From: CAVTJL01 sp963735065
Lineage (GTDB): Bacteria > Pseudomonadota > Alphaproteobacteria > Geminicoccales > Geminicoccaceae
Reading direction: 5' to 3'
DNA length: 64,000 nucleotides
Assembly (NCBI GenBank): GCA_963735065.1
Contig: CAVTJL010000006.1
Span: 62,001-126,000 of the forward strand
Shown: piece by piece, positions 35,750 through 44,943 of the stretch
How the letters are laid out: each line of letters starts with the position of its first letter
How positions within the stretch are numbered: the first letter of the stretch is position 1
The notes under the pieces: generated by a model
Seen by the model: the letters and a program-made list of their open reading frames with translations, nothing else
Database searches by the model: none
What the model was told of the DNA's origin: nothing
Program-made: the position numbers and the translations under genes

Positions 35750-36476
35750 TCAGGCGAAGGAGCCAGGGAGCACACGTTCATAGTTGTCGCGGATGGCGCC
35801 GTAGCATTCGCAGGCCGCCTCCTCCAGGCCGGGGCGATCGACAACCTCGACAAGGCCGCGCCGGTAGCGGATCAGCCCCGCCGTCTGGAGCGTGCGGGCG
35901 ATCAGCGTCACGGTCGTGCGCTGCACGCCCAGCGTCTCGGCGAGGAACTCCTGGGTGACGTACAGCTTGTGATGGCCGAACTCGGTCCGCCAACAGCAGA
36001 AGCCACCGGCAGAGACGCGCTTCGGTTGAATGGAGGGCATTGCAGGCCACCGCCTGCATCACCTGGGCCAGCAGCGCCTGGATGAAGCGAAGCACGAGGT
36101 CCCGCACGCTCCCGTTGGCGGCGAAGGCGGCCTCGAGCTCCGAGACGGGCAGCCTCGCTGCCTCGCCGCCGACCTGGACGATGCTGCGCAACAGGGCATG
36201 GTGGTCGCCCAGGGCCACGACGTAGCCGTCCATCCCCTCGCGTCCCACGGTCGCGGTCTCCGTGGTGCCGCCGTCTTCCATCGTGACGTCGAGAGCAATG
36301 ATGCAGTCGAGCGGAAAATAGGCGTAAGTGACCTTGGCGCCGACCTCGAGGAGAACCTGCCCGCGCTCGAGCCGCAGAATCTCGATGTGGGGCAACATCC
36401 GCCCGAGGTCTGTCTCAGCAAGGGATCGCAGCAGCCCGTTCCGCTTGCAGACCACCGAGGATGTGGGAACGATCAT
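35750..36476 (-). pseudogene. Crp/Fnr-family transcriptional regulator, single frameshift
   Basis: The N-terminal cyclic-nucleotide-binding-like domain (LPHIEILRLERGQVLLEVGA to about residue 140) and connecting helix (ALLAQVMQAVACNALHSTEA) read from ATG 36476. After RWLLLLADRV the frame is lost; family sequence continues one base over as GHHKLYVTQEFLAETLGV, then QRTTVTLIARTLQTAGLIRY, the winged-helix HTH. The break is at about 35978-35982 (GAGTTCGGCC); removing one base yields a normal 241-residue protein. If real, the product would keep the sensor domain but lose DNA binding. Sequence error is an equal possibility. No FNR cysteine cluster is visible. Confidence 0.83.
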
Positions 36477-36509
36477 CGCAGCATGCGTCTCTTGGGCCTC
36501 GGCTCGCAG

Positions 36510-36830
36510 CTAGTGCTGCGTCCGATGCTCCGCGTTGCGCTTGCGCGTCGCCGCTGCCTTTTTTGCCGCGGCGGATCTGTCCGCGGCGGGGCGCTGCGCG
36601 GAAGCGGCGCCGCCCTTCGCACCACCCTTGTGCGCGGCTGGATGTTCCGGCTGCTTGCCCCGGCCCGAGCCGCCGGGCTTGTTGCCGCCGCCATCGTCCT
36701 TGTTGACCGTGGCCCAGGCCCGGCGTTCCGCCTCCTCCGCCGGGACGCCGCGCTCCTCGTAGCTCCCGGCGATGGCGTCCGCCTTCCGCTCCTGCTTCTC
36801 GGTGTACTTGGACTTGTCGCCGCGTGGCAT
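36510..36830 (-). CDS. Small basic protein with histone-H1-like tail (annotated in relatives as plasmid stabilisation protein)
   Basis: A 106-residue protein. The N-terminal half, MPRGDKSKYTEKQERKADAI then GSYEERGVPAEEAERRAWAT, is a conserved helical domain found widely in alphaproteobacteria. A Gly-rich linker (DDGGGNKPGGSGRGKQ) follows. The C-terminal 40 residues are Ala/Lys/Arg-rich (AAAKKAAATRKR), resembling histone H1-like tails, which suggests nucleic-acid binding. The start at 36830 has GGAGG at good spacing; the longer ATG overlaps the Shine-Dalgarno. The plasmid-stabilisation label is inherited and unproven. Confidence 0.8.
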   Translation of the reverse strand: MPRGDKSKYTEKQERKADAIAGSYEERGVPAEEAERRAWATVNKDDGGGNKPGGSGRGKQPEHPAAHKGGAKGGAASAQRPAADRSAAAKKAAATRKRNAEHRTQH

Positions 36831-36948
36831 GACATCCTCCATCCAGGCGCCGCTCCACTAACGCCCGGAGCTGTACGGAGGTTGCCATGACCCTGCGCGG
36901 CTCGTCCTCTGCGGGCGGCGGCGCTGCCGAGCCGGCCTTTCTGCTACG

Positions 36949-37815
36949 CTACTTGGCGCTCACGGTATCCGGCACGTGCGCCAGGAAATGGAGGACGTCC
37001 TCATTGAATTGGACAGGATCCTGAAGGAAGGAGAAATGGCTGACGTCGGGCTGGATCAGCAGGCCCGCGCCGGGGATCGTGTCCGCCATGTAGAGCGTGT
37101 TCTCGCGCTTGATCGCCTCGTCATGGTCGGCATCGACGATCCAGGTCGGCACCTTGATGCCTTGGAGCTGCTCCTTGGTGAAGTGCGGCTGCGTCTCCCA
37201 CATCTTGCCGATCTGATCGAGGAACGACTTGTATTCCTTGGGCGTGGGCGACAGCTTCTCATATTCCTTCTCGGCCCGCGCGATATAGGCCGTGAACACG
37301 GGGCTCTTCGAGATATCCTTGACGCCGCTCGGATCGGAGTTGGCGGCAAAGGCAAAAAGCTTGGTCAGCCGCTCGGGATGGTGGATCGCGATGTCGAGGC
37401 CGATGATCCCGCCGTCGCTCCAGCCGACGATCGCCGCCTTTTGGATCTTCAGATAGTCCATCAGCCCCAGCACGTCCGAGGCCATGAGATCATAGCCGAA
37501 GGGCTGCTCGTTGCGTGTGCTGCGGCCGTGGCCGCGGCTGTCCATCACGATCACCCGGTAGTGCTTTGCCAGCACCGGGACCTGATGGCCCCAATAATTC
37601 GAGTTCGCGAGCCCGCCATGAAGCAGGATCACGGGCTCGCCCTTGCCGAACTCGGCGTACCAGATCTTGATGCCGTTCACCGGCGCATAGCCGCTCGTCT
37701 CGGCCTTGGGCAGCGAGGGCGTCGGCGGCAGCGTCTCCCATTGCGGCGTCGCCGCGTCGGCGGCGGCCATGCCGAGGCCCGTCACGAGGCACAGCACGAG
37801 CGAAAGTCGACGCAT
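36949..37815 (-). CDS. Secreted alpha/beta hydrolase
   Basis: A 288-residue alpha/beta-hydrolase. A Sec signal peptide (LSLVLCLVTGLGMAAADAA) leads to mature sequence from about residue 22. The oxyanion segment is ILLHGGLANSNYWG, the nucleophile Ser is in VGWSDGGIIGLD, the acid is probably an Asp in VDADHDEAI and the His is in DVSHFSF. MDSRGHGRSTR is typical of the epoxide-hydrolase/haloperoxidase-like group. The start at 37815 is favoured because GGAGG lies nine bases upstream; ATG 37821 is only three bases from it. Substrate unknown. Divergent from the methyltransferase gene. Confidence 0.88.
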   Translation of the reverse strand: MRRLSLVLCLVTGLGMAAADAATPQWETLPPTPSLPKAETSGYAPVNGIKIWYAEFGKGEPVILLHGGLANSNYWGHQVPVLAKHYRVIVMDSRGHGRSTRNEQPFGYDLMASDVLGLMDYLKIQKAAIVGWSDGGIIGLDIAIHHPERLTKLFAFAANSDPSGVKDISKSPVFTAYIARAEKEYEKLSPTPKEYKSFLDQIGKMWETQPHFTKEQLQGIKVPTWIVDADHDEAIKRENTLYMADTIPGAGLLIQPDVSHFSFLQDPVQFNEDVLHFLAHVPDTVSAK

Positions 37816-38145
37816 CCCCATTATCCTCCTTGAGATGGAAAATCTTCGTTGCAGGCTGACGCAAGCTTGGCCTGATCGCCGCGCCGCGCAAGTGACACGC
37901 CGTTCATCTCAATGGTGTCGCGGGGCGAGCCTCGTCCAGCCGCGGTCTGCGTCGGCGCTGCCGTCCCGGCAAGGTCGAGGCGCCCGGGCCCGCGCTCGCC
38001 CTCATGCGTTGCTCCGGCGTGGCGCTGGCCCCATAAGCGATGGAGGGAAAGCACCGTCGCCGGGCCCGTCGGCCGGCCGCTCCAAGGGCGTGGCGCGCCG
38101 CCTGCCGGGTCCCGCGGTGCCGGCGCCGCGAGAGGGAGGCGAGCC
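37816..38145. promoter_or_regulatory. Divergent intergenic region, hydrolase / SABATH methyltransferase
   Basis: About 330 bases between two outward-facing genes, expected to hold both promoters. No family-like reading frame is visible. AAGGAGG serves the hydrolase and AGGGAGG the methyltransferase. I see no clear operator or riboswitch. Confidence 0.45.
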
Positions 38146-39246
38146 GTGACGGACAAGTCGCGACAGGAGCCCGCATCCACCGAGCGCATGGTGGACTACG
38201 ATCGCAACTCGCAGATCCAAAGCCAGATGATCCGCAGCAACGCTGCGCGCCTGCGCACCCTGGTCGAGCGGATCGGCGTCGTGGCACCGCCGTTCGTCCT
38301 GGTGGACTATGGCTGCGGTCCGGGGCACAGCGCCCTCGGCACCGCCGGCCCGGTGGTCGAGGCCTATCGGCGCATCGACCCGCGTGGTCCGATGGTGATC
38401 CGCCACGCCGATCAGCCGGGTAACGACTGGAACGCGCTGTTCGCGCTCGTCTTCGGGCCCGACGGCTATCGGGTCGCCGGCTCGGGCATTCGCACGGAAG
38501 CCGCGGTCGGATCGTTCTACGAGCCGATGGCGGAGCCGGGCTCGGTGGCGCTGGGCACCTGCTTTGCCGCGAGCCACTGGCTGAGCCGGGCGATTGCGCC
38601 CCTTTCGCCAGGCACGGTGTGGTTCGCCGATCTCACGGGCGACGCACGCGCCGAGATGGCAGCGCTCGCCCGGTCCGACTGGACGCAGTTCCTGCGCTGC
38701 CGCGCCCGGGAGCTACGCCCCGGTGGGCTCCTCATCGTGTCGACGCTCGGCAGCGTGCCGGATGAAAGCGAGCCGAACGGTGTCCGGGCATCGGCCAGCA
38801 AGCTCTACCGCGCCATCTTCGACGTCGCCGACGAGATGGTTCGCGCCGGGTCGCTCGAGCGGGCGGCCCTCGACCATTTCGTCTTTCCCCTCTGGTTTCC
38901 GACCGCGGACGAGATCCGAGCGCCGATCGATCGGGAGCCGGATCTGGCGGAAGCCTTCGAGGTGGACGAGGCAAGCGTGACCCCGGTGCGGCCGCATGGC
39001 CTCGACGTCTACGAGGCCGACCTCGGCGATCCTGCGGCCTATGCGCGGCTGTATGCGGGCTACGTCCGCGGCTTTGGCGAGTCCTCCCTGCGGCTGCATC
39101 TGTTCCGGCGCTCGGCGCAAGACACGGCGGCGATCGATGCGCTCGTTGAAGCTTTTTTCCAGCGCTTCGAGCGATACTACCTGGAGGAGCCCGGCCGGCA
39201 CGGCTCCGAGACGTTGATCGCGACGATCGTGCTGCGCCGGCGCTGA
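38146..39246 (+). CDS. SABATH-type SAM-dependent carboxyl methyltransferase
   Basis: A 366-residue methyltransferase of the SABATH family, best known from plants (salicylate, benzoate and jasmonate carboxyl methylation). The hallmark opening MVDYDRNSQIQSQMI is followed by SAM motif I LVDYGCGPGHSALG. SFYEPMAEPGSVALG and ASHWLSRA match the SABATH order, as do ELRPGGLLIVSTLG and the C-terminal cap with FPLWFPTADEI. GTG 38146 follows AGGGAGG; the ATG at MVDYD would remove about 14 residues. Bacterial members are sparse. Nearby pobA/pca genes make a benzoate-type acid a plausible substrate, but this is inference. Confidence 0.85.
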   Translation: MTDKSRQEPASTERMVDYDRNSQIQSQMIRSNAARLRTLVERIGVVAPPFVLVDYGCGPGHSALGTAGPVVEAYRRIDPRGPMVIRHADQPGNDWNALFALVFGPDGYRVAGSGIRTEAAVGSFYEPMAEPGSVALGTCFAASHWLSRAIAPLSPGTVWFADLTGDARAEMAALARSDWTQFLRCRARELRPGGLLIVSTLGSVPDESEPNGVRASASKLYRAIFDVADEMVRAGSLERAALDHFVFPLWFPTADEIRAPIDREPDLAEAFEVDEASVTPVRPHGLDVYEADLGDPAAYARLYAGYVRGFGESSLRLHLFRRSAQDTAAIDALVEAFFQRFERYYLEEPGRHGSETLIATIVLRRR

Positions 39247-39544
39247 GCGCGAGCGTGACGCGCGCCTGGGCAACCGACCATCCTGCAGCCTGCTCCGCGG
39301 CTGCCATCGGTCAGCGCCCTCCACCATCTGGAGCAAGCCTGACGACGCGTGGGCGGAGCTCTTTTTACCCTGGGGTCTCGCAGGGACAGGCGGCGGATGA
39401 CGGCCAATGGCGGCAGCCGCCGCGGGCAGGTCGTGAGGAAGCACGCCCGCTTGCCCTCGGGCTCAACGACGGCGGGACGAGAAACCTTGCCGAGGGCGGC
39501 ATTGTCGGGCGCTCGATGTCGGCCAGCAGGCGTTGTCCACGCCC
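39247..39544. other. Convergent intergenic region without a recognisable gene
   Basis: Nearly 300 bases between the converging methyltransferase and flavoprotein genes. Several open frames cross it, but none shows family features or plausible composition. A TTTTT run at about 39362-39366 could belong to a terminator for the methyltransferase; no strong stem precedes it. Confidence 0.4.
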
Positions 39545-40795
39545 TCAGCCCGCTGCGAGAACGGACCCTGGGCCGTTCCCTCGGGCCAGCGCCTGGGCGA
39601 TCTTCTGCAAGGGCAGATCCGCCTGCTCGAGCAATGCCCGGTCCACCGGCCGCCGCGCCTTGATCAGGCTCGTGCCGGCGCGGACGTCGCGGGGGTTGTT
39701 CAAGGCGGCGACGGCGACGATGCGGTCTTCGTCGTCGAGATGAAGCGCGGTGTAGCCTCCGGGCGCCTCGCGCATGATGGTCCGTGTGCCCTGATCGGGC
39801 AGGCCCGCAACTTGCAGGTTCTGGCCGTGCTGGTCGGTCCAGAACCAGGGGATGTCGACATAAGGATCCGGCTTGCCCGACATGGCGTTGCCGACGGCGA
39901 TGCCGTGGTTCTGGGCATGGCGCCAGGATTCGAGGCGCAGCGCGCGCTCGAAGAGGGGGTGATGGAAGGCCGCGACGTCGCCCGCCGCGTAGATGTTGGC
40001 ATGGCTGGTGTGGCCGACGGAATCGACCACGATACCGCCATCGGTCTCGATCCCGGCCTCCTGGGCGAGTGCCAGGTCGCGCTCCATGCCGATGCCGGCC
40101 ACGATCAGATCGGCATCGATCGCCTCATCGGCGAAGCGGATGCGGTGGCCCGATCCCTGCGGCTCGATGCTCTCGACCGTCGCTGCGAAGATCAGGGTGA
40201 CGCCCGACTGGCGGTGCAGCGCCGTGATCCGCTCGGCCACATCCGGGCCCACCGAGCGCCCCATCGGTCGGGGAGCCGCCTCGAGGACGGTCACGGCACA
40301 GCCGCAGGCCACGGCCGAGGATGCGATCTCGAGGCCGATGACCCCCGCACCGATGCAGACCAGACGGGGCTTCGAGACGAGCCGGCTGCGCAGCGCGCGT
40401 GCGTCCTCGATGGTCCGCAGGAGGAGAGCGTGCTCGCCGCCGGGCACGCGAAGTGGCCGCGCACGCCCTCCGGTCGCAAGCAGCAGACGATCGTACGGCA
40501 CGGCCCGGCCATCCGAGAGAACGAGCCTCTGCTCGCCGGGCAGGATGCCCTCGACGCGGGTTCCGGCGAGAAGCTCGATGCCGTCGTACCGGGCCAAGTC
40601 GTGGAGGAAGGGGACCTTGGGCTCCTGCGCCTCGGTAAGCCACGCCTTGGAGAGGGGAGGCCGCTCATAGGGCCGCCACGGCTCGTCGCCGATCAGCAGG
40701 ATCTCGCCGGTGAAGCCGGCTTGACGCATGGTGACGGCAGCCCAGCCGCCTGCCTGCCCGGCACCGACGATGACATGCCGGTCGCCCGCGCTCAT
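39545..40795 (-). CDS. FAD-dependent ferredoxin reductase (Rieske-dioxygenase reductase type)
   Basis: A 416-residue NAD(P)H:ferredoxin oxidoreductase of the BphA4/AndAa/HcaD group. The FAD site is HVIVGAGQAGGWAAVTMR, the NAD site VCIGAGVIGLEIASSAV, and the second FAD motif ANIYAAGDVAAFHHPLF. RPYERPPLSKAWL is highly characteristic. The C-terminal domain (WFWTDQHGQNLQVAG) is typical of reductases that pass electrons to a Rieske ferredoxin. The ferredoxin gene lies just upstream, 24 bases away. No oxygenase alpha subunit is present in the window. Confidence 0.93.
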   Translation of the reverse strand: MSAGDRHVIVGAGQAGGWAAVTMRQAGFTGEILLIGDEPWRPYERPPLSKAWLTEAQEPKVPFLHDLARYDGIELLAGTRVEGILPGEQRLVLSDGRAVPYDRLLLATGGRARPLRVPGGEHALLLRTIEDARALRSRLVSKPRLVCIGAGVIGLEIASSAVACGCAVTVLEAAPRPMGRSVGPDVAERITALHRQSGVTLIFAATVESIEPQGSGHRIRFADEAIDADLIVAGIGMERDLALAQEAGIETDGGIVVDSVGHTSHANIYAAGDVAAFHHPLFERALRLESWRHAQNHGIAVGNAMSGKPDPYVDIPWFWTDQHGQNLQVAGLPDQGTRTIMREAPGGYTALHLDDEDRIVAVAALNNPRDVRAGTSLIKARRPVDRALLEQADLPLQKIAQALARGNGPGSVLAAG

Positions 40796-40819
40796 CGAGG
40801 AGCGACCTTCGCCATCGGA

Positions 40820-41143
40820 TCAGGCCCGGATCTTCACCAGCACGGCGCCCGCCTCGATACGCAGCTCGAAGGTCTCGAGGTCCTTCTCGATCGGCGCGCA
40901 CAGGCCCTTGCCGGTGCGGACGTCGAAGCGGCCGCCATGGAGCGGGCACTCGACCTCGTGACCCTCGAGCCAGCCGTCGCAGAGCTCGGCATATTCGTGG
41001 GTGCAGATATTGTCGGTGGCCCGGAACTCGCCGTTCTCGAGGTGATAAAGGGCGAGGCTCCGATCCCCGACCTGCACCGCCATCATCTCGCCCTCGGCAA
41101 GCTCCGCGGCGTCTATGACCTTGACCCAGCCGTCGTTCGCCAT
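40820..41143 (-). CDS. Rieske [2Fe-2S] ferredoxin
   Basis: A 107-residue soluble Rieske ferredoxin. Cluster ligands are C-x-H in ICTHEYAELC and C-x2-H in ECPLHGGRFD, with the usual spacing. GDRSLALYHLENGEFRATDN and LETFELRIEAGAVLVKI complete the domain. I start at ATG 41143; the upstream extension is low-complexity. It would carry electrons from the downstream flavoprotein to an oxygenase or other acceptor not seen here. The second Rieske protein of the cluster (44530-44943) is more divergent. Confidence 0.93.
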   Translation of the reverse strand: MANDGWVKVIDAAELAEGEMMAVQVGDRSLALYHLENGEFRATDNICTHEYAELCDGWLEGHEVECPLHGGRFDVRTGKGLCAPIEKDLETFELRIEAGAVLVKIRA

Positions 41144-41271
41144 GCGCTCTCCCGATCCCGTTGTGGCCGCCACGAGGCCCGCCGCCGACGATGTCGCCGA
41201 TCGCGGCGGGCTCGCAGCGGGCGGTGGCAGGACAGAACGGAGCCCTGCCACCAGTCGCGATCCCGATCCGG

Positions 41272-42613
41272 CTAGCGTGCGATCAGCCCCGCCCGTCGCA
41301 TGCTGCGTTGCCAATCCGCGGCAACCCCGTCAAGCGCGCTCTTGGCATCGGTCTGTCCCAGCAGGACCTGGGAGAGCGCGGGCCTGAGCTGGACCTCGAG
41401 CGTCGGCCAGATGGCGTCCGCCGGCTCGAGGACAGCCGTCTTCAGCGCCGTGGCGGAGGCCGGAGCCCAGCCGAACTTCTTTTGCACCTCGGGCGCGTTC
41501 AGGACCGAGGCGCGCGGCGGCGAGTTGCCGCTGTCCATCGAGCGCTGCAGCCAGGTCTTGCTGGTCGCGAACTGAATGAACTCGAAGGCCCAGTCCTTGT
41601 TCTTCGTCGTCGTCGGCACCGAGAAGGCCCAGCCGCTGATCCAGGTCCGCCCCTCCTCGGGCGACTTCGCACCCGGCACCGTGGTCCAGGCCCACTTGCC
41701 GGCGGTCTTGGACTTCTTCGGGTCGTTGTTGACGAGCGTGCCGTAGGACGAGTGCATCAGCGACATGGCATAGCGGTCGTTCTGGCCGCCGCTGACGATG
41801 CCGTCCCACTCCCAGGTCATGGCCTCGGGCGGCACGACCTTGTACTTGGTGACGAGGTCGCCATACCATTGCAGCGCCGAGACGGCCGGCTCGTCGTTGA
41901 TGTAGATGTCCCAGGTCTTGGGATCATAGAGCTTGCCGCCGTTGGAGAGGAGCCACGGATAGAAGCCGCTGAAGATCGCCTGGGCCTGGCGGCCCCAGAT
42001 GCCGAGGCCGTAGCGGTCGGGCGCGCCTGCCTTGGTCGTGGCGATGGCCGCCTCCTGCAGCTCGGCGAAGGTGCCGGGGGGCTTGGTGATCCCCACCTGG
42101 TCCAGCAGGTACTTCTGGTAGTGGATGACCGCCACGGTCACGCGGTAGGGGATGCCGATCAGCCGGCCATCCGAGGAGGCGAGATTCTTGGCCGCCGGCA
42201 GGAAGTCGCTCCAGTCGTAGTCGGGGTTCTTGTCGGCCGCCTTGGCGAGCAGGGCTTCGTGATCCTCGAGATGCGGGGCCAGCCAGCCCTTCATCTGCGG
42301 GGTCCACTGGACGATGTCGATGCCGCTCGAGCCGGAATTCGAGCTCGGCCCGCAGGCGGGCGCCCAAGGCATCGTAGGGCAGCAGGTTGTACTCGACCTT
42401 GATGCCCGTCTCCTTCTCGAAGGCGGGACCGACCTCGTTCACCAGCACGCCGTGCCAGGGGCCGTTGTCGCCGACGAAGACGAGCTTCTCGGGCTTCGTC
42501 TGGGCGCGGGCCGCGCGGCCGAGGGTGGCGAGGCCGGCCCCCGCCATGGCGCCGGCCTGCAGGAACTGTCGCCTGCCGAGCGCGCCGCCGATTGATTTCC
42601 TGTTCCTGGTCAT
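41272..42613 (-). pseudogene. Sugar-type extracellular solute-binding protein (family 1), single frameshift
   Basis: A Tat signal (LGRRQFLQAGAMAGAGLATL) is followed by PEKLVFVGDNGPWHGVLVNE and VEYNLLPYDALGARLRAEL; the frame then breaks at about 42338-42345. Family sequence resumes one base over as SGSSGIDIVQWTPQMKGWLA and runs to the stop at 41272. Deleting one base in GAATTCC gives a continuous 446-residue protein. It would bind a sugar-like or other polyol substrate and feed the two permeases directly upstream in the operon. Real lesion versus error cannot be told from sequence. Confidence 0.85.
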
Positions 42614-42632
42614 GAGCCTCTCCTGCTTTCCA

Positions 42633-43505
42633 TCAACCTTTGACCGCGCCGGACGACAGACCCGTGATGAGGTGCCGCTGCGCGAAGAGTGAGAAGACGA
42701 TGACGGGGAGCACCACCAGCATCCCCGATGCGGTCATCGAGCCCCAGTCGATCCCCGTGTCGCCGCCCGAATAGGCCGCCATCAGCACCGGCAGCGTCCG
42801 CGTGGCGTTGTTGGTGAGCACGGCCGCAAAGAGAAAGTCGTTCCAGGCAAGCACGAGGCTCAGGATCGCCGCGGCGACGATTCCCGGCCGCACCAGCGGC
42901 AGAACCACCCTCAGGAAGGTCTGCCAGCGCGTGGCGCCGTCGATCCAGGCGCTCTCCTCGAGCTCCATCGGCAGCTCCTCGAAGAAGCCGCGCATGATCC
43001 AGACGACGAGCGGCAGGCTGAAGGTCGTGTAGGCGAGGACGACGCTGAACCGCGTGTTGACGAGGCCGGCCTTGTTGAAGAGCACGTACATCGGCACGAG
43101 GACCGCGATCGGTGGCAGCATCCGCATGATCAGGAGCGACAGGAAAAGAAGCGAGCGCCCGCGGAAGGGGAAGCGGGCCAGGGCATAGGCGGTCGGCACG
43201 CCGACGCAGAGCGACAGCAGGACGGCCCCGAAGGTGACGACCATGCTGTTCACGAAGGCGGTCAGGAAATCGCTGCCGCTCAGCACGTGCACATAGTTCT
43301 CGAGCGTGGGCGTCCAGAGAAAGAGGGGCGGCGATGCGAAGGTCTGCAGTCGCGTCTTGAGCGAGAGCCCGAAGATCCAGACCAGCGGGAACAGGAAGAC
43401 GACGAGGAGGCCGATCAGCAGGGCATAGATCGACGTCGCGAAGAGCACCCGGCTGCCCGTCGGGCGCCTCCTGCGGGGCGGAGCGGATCGCGGGGCGCTG
43501 CGCAT
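42633..43505 (-). CDS. Sugar-type ABC permease, MalG/UgpE family
   Basis: A 290-residue permease with six membrane helices after an Arg/Pro-rich N-terminus. The EAA loop is EESAWIDGATRWQTFLRVVL. LPMYVLFNKAGLVNTRFSVV-like sequence and LVVWIMRGFFEELP are characteristic of the second permease of sugar importers. ATG 43505 overlaps the upstream stop (TGATG), which decides the start. It pairs with the permease at 43505-44458. No MalK-type ATPase gene is present nearby, so a shared ATPase elsewhere must energise it. Confidence 0.9.
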   Translation of the reverse strand: MRSAPRSAPPRRRRPTGSRVLFATSIYALLIGLLVVFLFPLVWIFGLSLKTRLQTFASPPLFLWTPTLENYVHVLSGSDFLTAFVNSMVVTFGAVLLSLCVGVPTAYALARFPFRGRSLLFLSLLIMRMLPPIAVLVPMYVLFNKAGLVNTRFSVVLAYTTFSLPLVVWIMRGFFEELPMELEESAWIDGATRWQTFLRVVLPLVRPGIVAAAILSLVLAWNDFLFAAVLTNNATRTLPVLMAAYSGGDTGIDWGSMTASGMLVVLPVIVFSLFAQRHLITGLSSGAVKG

Positions 43506-44458
43506 CAGGCGAGCCTCCGGCGGCGGATCATCATGACGAAGAACAGGCAAAGGAGAAGCGAGATCAGGAGCATCAGCCACGACGCCGCAGCGCCATAGCT
43601 CATGTCGAACTGAACGAACGAGACCATGTAGGTGAAGATCGAGAGGAGCATCGTCGCGTCGGCCGGGCCGCCGTTCGTCATGACATAGACGTTGTCGAAC
43701 GACCTGAACTCGAAGATCGTCCTGATGAGCAGGGCGACCATGAGGTAGGGCTGGAGCAGCGGCAGGACGATGTGCCAGAGCTTCTGGATGCGGTTGGCCC
43801 CGTCGATCGAGGCCGCCTCGAGCGATTCCGAGGGAATGGAGCGCAGCCCGGCCAGCAGGATGACCGCCACATAAGGCACGTTCTGCCAGACGTTCACGAC
43901 CCCCACCGAGAGAAAGGCCAGGGTCGGGTCGGCGAGCCAGACCACCCTCGAGCCCAGGAGGTAGTTGACGATGCCGTGGGCCGGATCGAGGAGCAGGCGC
44001 CAGGCGAGCGCCGCCACGATCGGCGTCAGCATCATCGGAATGATGAGCGCGGTGCGGAAGAAACCGATCAGCGGCAGGTCGACATTGAGGGCGAGCGCCA
44101 CGGCGAGGCCGAGGCCGAGCTCGGCCGCCACCACCACCGCCGTGTAAAGCAGCGTGATCCAGAGGCTGTGGACGAAGCTCGGATCGTGGAGCAGGTCGTC
44201 ATAGTTGGCGAAGCCCACATAGACGCCGTCGAAGATGCCCTGGTTGGCGCTCCAGCCGTGCAGGCTGAGATAGGCCGAGAACAGCAGCGGCAGGCCGAAG
44301 ACGATCAGCATGATGAGCAGCGTCGGGGCCACGGCCGAGAGGGTGAAGTATCTGTCGAGCGTCGGCAGGCGATGCGGGCGGGTGGCGACATCGCGCTTGC
44401 CCGCGGCCTGCTTCCGGATCAGATCCGGCCGGGCTACTGCGCTGTTGTTGCCTGCCAT
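43505..44458 (-). CDS. Sugar-type ABC permease, MalF/UgpA family
   Basis: A 317-residue permease with about six helices after a basic N-terminal segment. The EAA loop is LEAASIDGANRIQKLWHIVL, and FGLPLLFSAYLSLHGW plus NVDLPLIGFFRTALIIPMML are typical of the first permease of the family. I start at ATG 44458; open sequence upstream is a shadow of other genes. It lies between the Rieske gene and its partner permease. Substrate class (sugar, polyol, glycerol-phosphate type) cannot be narrowed. Confidence 0.9.
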   Translation of the reverse strand: MAGNNSAVARPDLIRKQAAGKRDVATRPHRLPTLDRYFTLSAVAPTLLIMLIVFGLPLLFSAYLSLHGWSANQGIFDGVYVGFANYDDLLHDPSFVHSLWITLLYTAVVVAAELGLGLAVALALNVDLPLIGFFRTALIIPMMLTPIVAALAWRLLLDPAHGIVNYLLGSRVVWLADPTLAFLSVGVVNVWQNVPYVAVILLAGLRSIPSESLEAASIDGANRIQKLWHIVLPLLQPYLMVALLIRTIFEFRSFDNVYVMTNGGPADATMLLSIFTYMVSFVQFDMSYGAAASWLMLLISLLLCLFFVMMIRRRRLA

Positions 44459-44529
44459 CGTCGAGCTCTTGCCGGAAGCGTGGGTTGACGGATTGGGGCG
44501 ATGTGCCTGTGGTCGGCCGCGACGCGCAT

Positions 44530-44943
44530 CTAGACCTCGACGACGACGTATTGCTCCTCGACCGCCACCGGGAAGGTCTCCGCGACGTAGGGGCCCTCGA
44601 CGAGCTGGCTGCCGCCCTCGACCTCGACCGGGTAGCGCTTGACCTGGATGCGCTCCGGCTCGCACCAGGACTGGCCGGTGCGGATGTCGAACTCCCAGCC
44701 GTGCCAGGGGCAGCGGATGATCTCGCCCTTGCGCGAGTAGCGGTAGGCGCCGGCGCGCTCCGCCTCGACGAGGCCGCCGAGCTCCCCGTGGCAGAGGCTG
44801 CCACCCTGATGCGGGCAGCGGTTGAGCAGCGCGAAGAGCTCGCCGCCGACATTGAAGATGACGATCGGTCGCCCCTTCACGGTGACGAGCTTGCGGCTGC
44901 CCGCCGGCAGCTCGTCGACACGGGCGACAACGTGTCGGCTCAT
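44530..44943 (-). CDS. Rieske [2Fe-2S] domain protein
   Basis: A 137-residue single-domain Rieske protein. Ligands are CPH in NRCPHQGGSLC and C-x2-H in IRCPWHGWEFDIRTG. It carries extra sequence between the two ligand boxes (GLVEAERAGAYRYSRKGE) and a C-terminal extension (VEGPYVAETFPVAVEEQYVV). It resembles the N-terminal domain of ring-hydroxylating oxygenases more than a classical ferredoxin, yet no catalytic domain follows. Its ATG overlaps the amidohydrolase stop, so the two are translationally coupled, suggesting a common reaction or complex. Confidence 0.9.
   Translation of the reverse strand: MSRHVVARVDELPAGSRKLVTVKGRPIVIFNVGGELFALLNRCPHQGGSLCHGELGGLVEAERAGAYRYSRKGEIIRCPWHGWEFDIRTGQSWCEPERIQVKRYPVEVEGGSQLVEGPYVAETFPVAVEEQYVVVEV

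Noticed and set aside
42330..42346. Cloning-vector polylinker contamination (EcoRI-SacI-like 14-base match)
   Set aside because: The match is short, stops before any vector backbone, and family coding sequence continues on both sides.
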